Assembly (NCBI GenBank): GCA_015680685.1
Contig: MNCI01004965.1
Coordinates: 30,259 to 85,577, forward strand
DNA length: 55,319 bases
Reading direction: 5' to 3'
Source: Gnetum montanum
Lineage: Eukaryota > Streptophyta > Gnetopsida > Gnetales > Gnetaceae
The notes beneath the pieces were generated by a model. It saw only the letters and a list, made by a program, of their open reading frames with translations, was not told the origin of the DNA and searched no databases. This document shows positions 27,101 through 39,100 of the stretch, piece by piece. The translations under genes were made by a program, and so were the position numbers. The first letter of the stretch is position 1. Each line of letters begins with the position of its first letter.

Positions 27101-30100
27101 ATACTAGATTGATCCCTAGAGTCTTGTAGTCTATCTATGAATGAAATAAAATAAAATAAAATAAATATGTTGAAATACACAGAAAACAATACCTTCACAC
27201 GAGATCCATGAGGAATAGGAGGCGACCCATCAGCATTATTTGGCAAGAATATCTCCCACACTCCATATGAGTTCTGCTGATTCAAGTAAACAACCATCAG
27301 TTGCAGGGTACCACATGAGAACCAATGTATCTTAGCAATGATCAATTCCTATGATAAAAAAAATTGCTCCTGAGAAGAAACAATACATCACTTAATATTT
27401 AGATTAGACAACAAAATGAGAATCTTTAAAGACCTAACAAAAAAATTCAACTATACAAGGAATGATACAAAACAGAACTAAGAAACTACTGCTTACCTCA
27501 ATAATGACTATCCTACACAAAATTTTCGAAAAGAAAAAAAAGAATGCAATACATTTTAACTCCCAGAGCTACTCTTGGAGTGTTACGGTGTACGCTGCAA
27601 CTCTACATATGTGGCCTCTAGCATATCCACAAAAACTCAATTAAAGTGCAAAGTTTGCTCTCTCAAGTGTGTCTGTTTTTTTTTCTGGAACAGGTGGAAA
27701 CTGATCTTGCACAGTTCACAGGAGTCTCTCTTTTGTTAGTAGAGCAAAGTGATCGTTGTGCACAAATTTGACCACACTAACTGTGGATGCTAGTTAACTT
27801 AGCATGGAAGCATTTACAGTTCGGCAATGAGCTCATGCTAAACAAATTCTTAGAAACATGAAAACCTTCCCTACCAATGGTGTAAACACTACAGCACAAC
27901 ATTGCATCATAATTTTTTCCACTATTCTTCAAACATAATCACTCAGCCAAGCCCTAAGAACTTTTTGCTCCATTCTTTGGCAATCATCACACATAGGATA
28001 CATCCCACTACATAGAACCTCGAAGACATCTTGGACTTCAGCTTCCAAATATCCGCCGCACCATTGTCTGTTTTACGTATAGCACAAGGATAAAGTCTAA
28101 CATCAAGTGAACCATGAAAGTAAACGCAATCATACATTTCATAGTGTGAGTATCCAATGTACTTTATCAATATCTAGAAGTCACCAATCTTAAAACCCTC
28201 CTATTACTTGTATGTAAATGTCCTGGTTTAAATCTTCATACAAGAACATTCACCAAAAAGATTCTTGTGCTGGCTTAACTTTAAAATCATTGGGCATACT
28301 TTCTTGCAGTATACACCTGTATCCCCTCAAATATGGTATAGACAGCATTTTGCTACGCCGTGCCTGGAAAAATTTTCCCATGAATTCTGCATAAATTTTA
28401 TAGGCATTCTCAAACTCACGAGAACAGCACTCTCAGTTAGGTGCTTTACATTTCCTAAATATCTAAAAGAACTGGCATTTATTCCCAATTAGGTAAAACG
28501 AAACTTCCTGCTCTGATCATTGAGTATATGACAAAATATGACATGGCTCCAAAAGATGTTGGATTATTTGGACAAACAACATCAGCACTCATAGATCAGA
28601 TCAAGAATTCAGCATATAACTTACTGGTTAAACTTTAAAAAAGCAAATCATAAAATAAAGAAAACTCCAATGTAAAACAAAAAGACGGACTGAAGAAAAT
28701 CAGCTTAAAACAGGATGCCAACACTGCTAAATATCTACTGCCCAAAGAATAAACAGTCCATCTCAAGAAGAAACATCCAATTATATGTACTTGAAAATAA
28801 AAACAAACTAAAATCATGAATCAGAAGATTTGACTTCACGCATTCCAACAATTATCAGAGTACATCTTCATCAGCTTACCAAATAATGTAAAATATATTT
28901 CATGTCACAAAACATATCCTATTAACAGTCACAGAGTCATAGTCAAGTGAACATTTTCTTTAAATAGTATGTACCTCACATCTTACAGAAGGCGTACTAA
29001 AAGAAAACATAATACTTCGGTCTGTTCCATAGAGCCAGACTAACACAGCAAGACGATAACCTAAGATTAAACTTCTTGCGAAAAGACGATAATCTAATAT
29101 TGAACAGAACATAGACGTTGTACATACCAGGTAGCATGATATTGAATACAATTGAACTTAAATAAGCTACAGCATCAACATTTCATAAAATAACTGACAA
29201 GTATTAAACCTTGGTCATAACATCAGCATTGGGATTCCAGTTGTTAAATTCTCCAATCAGTGATGCCCGCTGCAAAGATATAAATACCAAATGTTCACAT
29301 AATGAAATTAAAACATTACAACAATTATGCATATAGAAACACAACAATGGAAACCACTACACTATTAAAATGCACAAAATCATACAATATTGAAAGGTTT
29401 TCATGACAAACAAATTAACTAAAGTGGTACAACTTTCACACACCTTCGCACCAGGAGCCCATTCTCTGTATGTTATACCAGTCTCACTACAGAAATATGT
29501 AAAACAGAAAATAGGAAGTTTCTTGAGAAAATTGAATAACCATAAAACACAAGGAACAAAACTCACAGTATAAATCTTACACAATGTTCGGTGTTTCTTT
29601 ATGTCTATCAAGAATTTAAAAAATTACCTCCGCGTGAATCCCATTTTCTCAAAACCTCTGGAAAATAATTCCAAACCTCCTTCATATTTATCAATTAACT
29701 CTCGCATTTTCCGGTACTGTGAGTACCTACAAAAACAACATTCACATCTTCTACCATCAATTATCTAAATTGAACTTACAGAGAAGATTTGATAGCAACG
29801 TACCAGTCAATTAAAATTAAGACCAATTAGTCAATCAAAAGCATTGCAATAATAATATATGTACTGTATCAAAAATTATTTTCAACAACTGGATGCAATG
29901 GTCCAACAATACACAAAAACCTGAAGTTCCACATAGCATTAAAAAAGAGGCCCGAACCTCTGTAAAATTTAGTGGTCATGGAAATTTTTATTTTTATTTT
30001 TATTTTTTTGTTTTTTTTGAGAGAGAATGTTTGGGAGTGTATTACTGAAAAATTATAGTACAGGAGTATACAATTCGAGGGTCGACAACAGGCGTAGTGC

Positions 30101-33100
30101 AGGCATTCCAGCTCATGGAGCAAATCCAAAGTGTTGCGGTGATCCTCGGTGTCCATGAAATTTGCCGCCTGTTGGATACCCTACATAGCAGACTCCCGCC
30201 TCCTCCGGTCCGCCGGCGAATCCCCCGTGTCCAGGTGAAAGCACGCCGAGGTTCGACAGATATGTCTCCGAAGCTCCCCCCAGGAACTCTCACAACTGAT
30301 GCCCAAGATGAGGTACGGGCAATGCCCCCCCCCCCCCTGAGCCACTGCCGGGCACTGTGCTCATGTGCCCGATCAAGCTGTCGTTGCCTCTCCTCCTCCC
30401 GTGCTCTACGGGCCGCGTCCTCTTGCCTCAACTCCGGGCCCAAGTGCAGGTCATGGAAAAATAAAGACACAACTTTTCTAGAGTATTTCTTTTTTATACA
30501 CAACCTACCATGTGTTCATGACATGCTAGTTGCAGTTCATGAAGCAAATCCAAGGTAAGATCAATGGGTCCTTTCTTTCACTTTTGTCACCTCGATGTGC
30601 TTATAATTCAGTTTTGGTTGCCACATGCACCAAATATTCATAATATCATGTCAGACATTGTCTTCAAAATAACTAACGTTAGTTTCTCCTTCTATCATTA
30701 CAAAATCTGTTATAATCAGATCTGAAAACAATTAGATCTGAAAACACACTACAAATGCTCTAGAGAAATTATTAGAACCCTACAGATCTGAATAAATCAT
30801 TATAGGCAAAATATTGCGCTGTAGCAGGTCAAGAAACACTATAAATCACTCTCAAAACGTTCTAAACTCTAGCAAATATTTGTTGTGATAACAAAATGAA
30901 AGCAGAATGAAAACAGTAAAAATAGCACAAGAACACAAAGAGTTATGTGGTTCGGGCCCTTTTACCCTACTTCCACAACAATGTTGATCTGTCTTCTATT
31001 CTTCTCAAATCTTCAGGACACAAGCCGTCCTTGTAACTTTAAACACCCAATCTGTTATTCCAACATATCTCAGATCAACACCAACAAGACTCACGTCTCC
31101 AAGGTAAAACCTTGATACAATGCTTTCACTTCAAAGCACACACTAAAGGCTACCCCAAGCCTTCTATTTATGAAGAAACATGAGGACCAAACCCCAATCC
31201 TAATACATGTGGGATAAAACACATCCCTACATCAATTGCAACATAAAAGGAAATACAACAATTAATGTATTTGTCTTCATTTTTCCAACAAACTCCCCCT
31301 TGAAGACAAATCCAACCAGCCTTTAAGAGATTAAGAGATGTGCACTTCTGATTAAGCTTCATTTATCCCAAGCTTCTTCCTACAGAAAATGTCTTTTTCA
31401 GCTATCACTGGTTTTGTTAAAGCATCAACAACGTTGAGCTTTGTATGGACCTTTTGAACATGCACCAAGCCATCCTCTATGATTTCTCTTATGAAGTGGA
31501 ATCAGACATCTATATGTTTTGTCCTAGCATGAAAGGTAGAATTCTTTGCAAGATGGATTGCACTCAAACTATCACAAAACACAGCATACCTTTGTTGTTT
31601 TAATCCAAGAGACTGCAAATATCTCTTCATCCATGACATCTCCTTGCATGCTTCTGTGAGGGCTACGTGCTCTGATTCAGTTGTAGATAAAGTTACTAGT
31701 GGTTGTAGACGTGACAACCAACTCATTGCTGCACCACCAAAAATAAATGAGTACCCTGTAGAAGATCGTCTTGTATCATGATCAGCAGCAAAGTTTGCAT
31801 CTACAAAACCTTCAATGTGCAGTCCAAAACATAAGCAATGCACTTTTGTGCCCTTTAAATATTTTAAATTCCATTTGACAGCTAACCAGTGATTCCACCT
31901 ATAGTTGGTCATAAATCTACTAACTACAACGGGGCATAAGCAATATCAGGACATGTACAAACCATGGCATACATCAATGACCCAACAGCAGAAGCATATG
32001 GGATATTTTTAACCTTTTCAAAATCCTCTTTTCACTTTGTACAGTCCTTTGATAAATTAAATTGTGCTGAAAAAGGTTTACTTACAGGTTTTGCATCCTC
32101 CATATTGAAACACTTTAGAACCTTTCCAATGTAATCTTCCCGACTCAACCATAGCTTCTTCCTTTTTCTGTCCCTGTAAATATCCATACCAAGAATTTTC
32201 TTTGCCTGTCCCAAATCCTTCATAGCAAATTCTTTGCCCATTTCCAATTTCAAACATTTTATCTCTGCTATATCATTTCCAGCAATTAGCATATCATCAA
32301 CATACAACAACACTGTAAATTTACCTAAAACATCTCCAGAAAAATACACACAGTGGTCTAGGTTGTTTTTCTGATAAGATAGCTTCTTCATAAAAGTATC
32401 AAACCTTTTATACCACTGCCTAGGGCTTGTTTCAAACCATATAAACTCTTTTTCAGTTTACAAACCAGACCTGAACCTTGCTGTTCTTCATACCCTTCTG
32501 GTTGTTCCATGTAAATTTCCTCCTCCAAATCTCCATGGAGGAATGTTGTTTTTATATCAAGTTGTTCCAACTCTAAGTCCATGTAGGCCACCAATGATAG
32601 CACTAAACGTATAGAAGAGTGTTTTACTACAGGAGAAAAAATTTCTTGAAAGTCAATACCTGGTTTCTGTGCATAGCCTTTCACCACCAACCTAGCCTTG
32701 AAACGTTTTTCCCCATTTGCCTCTGATTTAATTCTGTATAGCCACCTACACTCCAAGGGTTTTCTCCCTTTTGGCAACTAAACTAGCTCCCAGGTTTTGT
32801 TCTGTTGGAGTGATTCCCATTCATCATTCACAGCTGCCTTCCACTTTGTGGCATCAACACATGTCATGGCTTCCTTCACTGTTTCTGGTTCACCACTATC
32901 GCTGTAAAGTACATAATTCAATGAGGGAGAGTACCTGTCAAGAGGTCTGGTAGTTCTGGTTGAACTTCTAACCCAATGAGACACATCTGTAGCTTGTTGT
33001 TCATCATCTTCTACCTCATTTTCTTATTGTCCTGCATTTTCTCCTTGTTGTCCTAAGTTCTCAGCTTGCTGCCATGTACTTTCAGCATGTTGTCCAAAGT

Positions 33101-36100
33101 TTCCAAATCTGGAAAATCCATGAATTTCATCATTTCAATTTCTTTAGTCACGCTAAAAGGAGTCCTTATGCTTTCTGAGCCATTTCAGTCCTTGTCTTTC
33201 TTTTGCAGCTCACTAAACATCACATTTTCTCTTAATTTAACGTCCCTTGATCTCACTACACGTTTCAATTCAGGATCCCAAAGTCTGAATCCTAACTCAT
33301 CTTCTCCATATCCAACAAATATGCAACTTTTAGCCCTATCCTCCAACTTAGTTCTGTTTTCCTTTGGAATATGCATAAATGCCTCACATCCAAAAACTCT
33401 TAAATGACTGTATGAAACGTTTTTACCTTTCCAAACAACTTCTGGAATAGCATTATCAATTGAAGAATGTGGAGACCTGTTCACCAAATATGCAGTAGTC
33501 ATAACTGCCTCTCCCCGAAATGTCTTAGGTAGGCCTACACCTGAAACCATTGTTCTAGCATGATCNNNNNNNNNNNNNNNNNNNNNNNNNNNNNNNNNNN
33601 NNNNNNNNNNNNNNNNNNNNNNNNNNNNNNNNNNNNNNNNNNNNNNNNNNNNNNNNNNNNNNNNNNNNNNNNNNNNNNNNNNNNNNNNNNNNNNNNNNNN
33701 NNNNNNNNNNNNNNNNNNNNNNNNNNNNNNNNNNNNNNNNNGTTTACCCTCCTAGATTTTCCAACTAAACAGTCTTTGCAATCAGTTTGAGCATAAGAAA
33801 ATACAGGAATGAGAGTCTGATTTTGAAGTACCTTTAAGCTTGACCAGCCAATGAGAGTCTGATTTTGAAGTACCTTTAAGCTTGACCAGCCAATGTGTCC
33901 AAGACGTCTATGCCACACATCAGAATTTTCTGTATCAAAAACTGTTGCAATAGAGTTGCATGAATTTGTCATCAATGTATATAAGCTGCCCTCCTTCTTT
34001 CCGTTTAGAATGGTCATGATTCCCTTGGAAATCCTCCAATGTCCAACTCCACTACTAAAATTCAGACCTGAATCATCCAGCTGTGGAACTAAAATCAACT
34101 TCTTTGTAACTTCAGGAACATGTCTAACGTTATCTATTGTCACCTTTGGCATCCCTGCTTGTTGCAAACTTACACTTCCAATTCCAAGAGCTTTTAAAGT
34201 TTTTCCATCAACAGCATATACAAAACTAGATTCAACTTTATGATAAGATGCAAAACAAGACTTATCTGGACAAATATGAAAGGAGGCACCTGAGTCAATC
34301 AACCAGATGTCACTGCTACATCCATCTGCCACCATTGTACATTGTTCTTGAATCAGAAAACTAACGTTTTCATCAGCTACATGTACCTCTGATGTTCCTT
34401 CTTCTGACTTCTTCTCCTTTCCTTTATTTTTCTGTGCTTTCCATGCAAAGCAATCCTTCTTCAAATGACCTTTCTTCTTGCAGTACCAGCACTCTTGAGT
34501 TTGAGTTCTGCCATGTGATACTCCTCTGTCCGTGCTTCTCCCCCTACTTGGGAAACCTCTCCTACTTCTACCTCTTTCCTCTGCTACATGAACATTTCTA
34601 GATCTAGAAGACTCATCTACTCTTCCTTTTGAATCCTGAAGGGTAGACACAACATGTTCAAATGTCATAGATGAAACACTCATAGAAGTAGTAATAGATG
34701 TCACAATTGTAAACCAGGGATCAAGTAAGGAGTCTAACAAAGCATAGGATTTAACTAAATCTGGAATAACAATTTTATATTCCTCCAACTTATTCAGATT
34801 TCTCATCATCTCATCCAAATGATCTTGAAAAGACACATCAGATCTCTTCTTGCATCTAAAAACTTTCTGATAAATGTGAAAGGTATTCAAACCTGATACT
34901 TTGTCAAACCTATTCTTCAGTGTTTGCCACAGATCATGCGGGTCCATATCAGGTTTGATTGAGGCCAAAATCCCATTGCTTAGGGTTGGATGAATGAAAG
35001 ATAATGCCCTAGTCTTAATTTTCCTCCAATCAGCATTTGACATTCATGCTGGTTGAGAGGGTTCTAGGGCCTCTTGGCACTCCTTTTGTGCTAAAACAGC
35101 CTTCATCAAAATGCTTCAAACGTTTCGATTCCTTCCTACCAATCTTTCCGTTGTTTGTAGCCTCTCCATCTCTTTAAATCTAGCTCCGATACCAGTTGTT
35201 ATAATCAGATCTAAAAACAACTAGATCTGAAAACACACTACAAATGCTCTAGAGAAATTATTAGAACCCTACAGATCTGAATAAATCATTAGAGGCAAAA
35301 TATCGCGTTGTAGCAGGTCAAGAAACACTATAAATCACTCTCAAAACGTTCTAAACTCTAGCAAACATTTGCTATGATAACAAAATGAAAGCAGAATGAA
35401 AACAGTAAAAATAGCACAAGAACACAGAGAATTATGTGGTTCAGGCCCTTTTACCCTACTTCCACAACAATGCTGATCTACCTTCTATTCTTCTCAAATC
35501 TTAAAGACACAAGCCGTCCTTGTAACTTTTCCAAACACCCAATCTATTATTCCAACATATCTCAGATCAACACCAACAAGACTCACGTCTCCAAGGTAAA
35601 ACCTTGATACAATGCTTTCACTTCAAAGCACACACTAAAGGTTACCCCAAGCCTTCTATTTATGAAGAAACATGAGGACCAAACCCCAATCCTAATACAT
35701 GTGGGATAAAACACATCCCGACATCAAATGCAACATAAAAGAAAATACAACAATTAATGTATTTGTCTTCATTTTTCCCACAAAATCAACCCAAGCAACT
35801 CCTTTAAGTTATGAAGGAATATAGGTAACTCCAAAAGAGGCATTATACAAAAATGATTATACATATCCTTTCTTTCCAAAACCATATTTCGCAGAATTTT
35901 GCATAGAATATGCTTATAAATACCCATGATAAATAAGCCATGTAGCAATATGACTTTCTGAGTTCAGATTTTCCAAACCGTTACTATTGCTTTCCCTTAA
36001 ATTCACCCTAAGTCCTGGTCAATGCTCTTTGCAAAAGACACCATAAAATATTTTTAGAAAAAATGACAACGCTGACGTATGTTTTTGGTTGTCATATAAA

Positions 36101-39100
36101 ATATTTTGTGGTAACTGGCTCTGATACCTCCATAACAGTCTTTTAGGCCTAGTTTTCTAATCAATGGATGAGCTGAACCATGAAAGATTGTAAAACCATT
36201 ATCACATAGTTAACTACTATGAATTTATATTATGTCCAATATATTATATTATGTTACATTCTATATGACTATTAGAATGGCACATGCATATAACATATCC
36301 ATAACTGAGACTGGAACTAAAATTTTATTAAGTCTGTAGACCCTCTTGATCTAATGTATAATAAAAATATACATGCTATAAACTTTGAAAACATCATTAA
36401 GAAAATTATCAAATGTTCTTGTTGTTAATAGTTGGAACAAGTAAACCAAATTTGTAGCTGTAATATTCTGCTTATGTCTAATGTGCTTGGCAGAGTGGCA
36501 TTACATTCTTATCATAAAAATATCCCATAAAAATTAAGGCAATACCATCATGGCATAAAATGGCATTCGCAATTATTATGGCATCTTTTGTAAAAAACAA
36601 AAATTACATTCATAAGATAAGCTTCGGTGCCCATGCTTTTCAATAATAGTAACACAATTTAGAAAATGTGTATATCCAAAGATATATCTACTTACCGATA
36701 TTCAAGATGACCACGATAGTTATTCAATAGTGGATCCATTTCATATATTCGTTGTCCTGAACCAGGTGGGGGTACGACCTTTTGCTGGAAACTTTCATCT
36801 TTGGTACGTACTGTCTTTTCTATTTCCTTGTCAAATGTATTTTCAAAAAAGTGAAAAATTAGAGTTACAATATTCACAATCTCACAAATTTATGACACAT
36901 AAAAGCAAAATACTAAAATAGTACGTTAAGTGAACACATGAATTGTCAAACATTAGATTACAATTATTGTCTATATTAAATGAAGTAATAAGACAAAACC
37001 GTAACGAAATCTAACAGAAAATTATTCCTAGATACCTTCACATTATTCATATTTTCTTCTGCACTAGACAAATGATTAAACTCATGCGGTAGGCCTTCAG
37101 GGGGAGTAGGTTCACTTTTAATACTCAAAGAATATTCATTCTTATCTGTCTGTGAAGATTCAGGCTTAGAGTTCAAAGAAGACTCCTTGTCAGATGGCTC
37201 AAAAGATTCAAGCTCAGGTGAATGTGACGGATGTTCCATTTCCTTAACACCAGGAACAAGCAAGTTGCCAGAAGAATCATCCTCGGTAGTAAGTCCTGAA
37301 CTAAGAGGAGTATCCGCCGAGGAAGATTTACTACATAAAGACTTCCCTGAAAAATACAAATAAATTTGCATAACAAAAATTTTCAAATAATTTAAACATA
37401 AATAACTGATGTCTCTATAGCTAATAAAATTGATTGACGTTATTTCCCCACCCTTGTCTACACTAAGTGATGTCATAGATAAATTCTCTGGCTAAAGGAA
37501 CTTAGGCTTAAAGAATTGTGAAGAATAATACACATTTTAACTGTAAAGAATTCACATGCATTGTATCATCCATAGCTTGCATATTTTTTCTTTGCAAGAC
37601 ATTTCAAATCATACTAGGTTTTTTATCAGTTGCAATTGATTTCTCTCTCAAAGGGTTAAAGAGAGGATAAATAACATTCCAATTAATGACTAGTTAAGAT
37701 GTAGCTGGTAATGGTTAGTTTTAGAAAAAAATGCCTATCTATAGGAAAAGGGATAAAAAGGAGAAAAAATTTTAATGTATGACAACTACAATATAAACAC
37801 TAGTTGTAGGAAGAAATAATAGGAAAAAAGAAAAGGAAAACTATTTTTTCCCAAATACTTTTTAAAGACAAATAATGGCTAAAATAAAAACAACTAGTTA
37901 TACAACAAAAGTAGTATGGATAGAAGGGCAAGGGAAACTAGAGGATACCAGGGTGGTTGTTATTTTAGTGGGTATAGGGGGATAGTGCTTTGTAGGAAAA
38001 GTAACACTACTACTTAAAAAATATTAAGCCAAAAACATAAAAAGTAATTCAAAAGAATTAGTTATATATATTGAGAGGGAAAAGGAAACCGGAAATATAA
38101 TGAGATAGTCATCATAATTGAACTCACAACTTCTAACATATAAGATGAAAAGTTTGTAAATAAAATAAACATACTACACATAATATAAAAACAATTCTTT
38201 TTAGAGAGAAAAAAGATTAAATTAAGTAGGATTTTAAAGAAAATTTCTAGATTGCTTATCTTTTGTTAAAATAGGCCACCATGCTAAGTGGGTTAAAAAG
38301 CCTTGATCTCGATTAGCATTATTATAGCATTATTAGAATGAATTCTAGTTTCAAGGGCTTCTCTAATTTTTCTATCTACAAAGCTATCCATATGCAATTT
38401 TATTTTAAGACATTTTCAGGTATATTTGTACTAGGTATGAGATTTTTATATTTATGTTAGGGTGTGTTTGGATGGGTGAATCTACAAATTAAACATTTAC
38501 ATATTCAGCATTTTAATTTTTAAAATTTGCTCTATTTTGCAAAGGTGAATCCATGGATTTCAATAGGAAGTTAAATTCTTAAGATATAGCCTTATCTATT
38601 GGTTTTAGAATCCTCAGCGATTTGGCCTTAACAAGTGTAATCTCTTTGGATTCAAGAATCTTACGACTCAACATCCATAGTAATAAAAATATCAATCAAT
38701 TTAAGCAACCAAAAGGATCATCACCCACAACTTCAATGCTCATCCCACCAAGTAGGATCCCAAGAGGGCCAGTGGATCAGTGAAAACCTAACTCTTTGAG
38801 TGGTTGCACCCAACCTCGAACCCACATCTTTTGACTTGAAAAACAAACACGTAACCACCCACAAATTTAGGTAACCAAATACACCCTAAATCTACTTATT
38901 GTCCAAAGACCCATATGATCTACTGGACAAATATTACATTTTCAAGAAAAATAAAGGTAGACTCCAAAAATTGACCAAGCATCGATAAGGGCAGCAAAAA
39001 CCTATCAAACAAGTTTTTTGCTGCAACATTATAATGTTGTCTCGACTAGGTAGTCACAGCACAAGAAAGAAACACATCTAACTCATCTTCAGAGGTTCCT

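Larger units (their letters stand above)
31502..35169 (-). pseudogene. Broken copia gag-pol
   Basis: Gag starts near 35169 and is interrupted by stops before the long open part at 35043. Then come the zinc knuckle [14 protein letters not shown] (near 34490-34450), the protease motif DSGA (near 34296), the pre-integrase motif HRRLGH, an N gap, the integrase C-terminal part (33550-33185), RT with [12 protein letters not shown] and YVDDM (32984-32032), and RNase H ending near 31502. Breaks seen: gag stops, an in-frame 14-codon duplication after HRRLGH, the N gap, a TAG at 32780-32778, a frameshift near 32423 and another near 31930. The element cannot make a complete polyprotein. Confidence 0.92.
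30708..35782 (-). mobile_element. Full-length Ty1/copia LTR retrotransposon in SBE2 intron 4
   Basis: 5075 bp with TGTT...CA LTRs and the 5-bp target duplication AAATC (30703-30707, 35783-35787). Minus strand, the same orientation as SBE2. The primer binding site TGGTATCGGAGC (35195-35184) resembles the initiator Met-tRNA complement, and a polypurine tract AAGGGGGAGTT adjoins the left LTR. The copia order protease, integrase, RT, RNase H is visible. A 176-base N gap interrupts the integrase region. Confidence 0.95.

Noticed and set aside
30097-30558. 153-codon plus-strand frame in the GC-rich island
   Set aside because: Antisense to the retroposon coding strand. The minus strand carries the conserved motifs and the A-rich tail.
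33893-34243. 116-codon plus-strand frame
   Set aside because: Antisense shadow of copia gag-pol.
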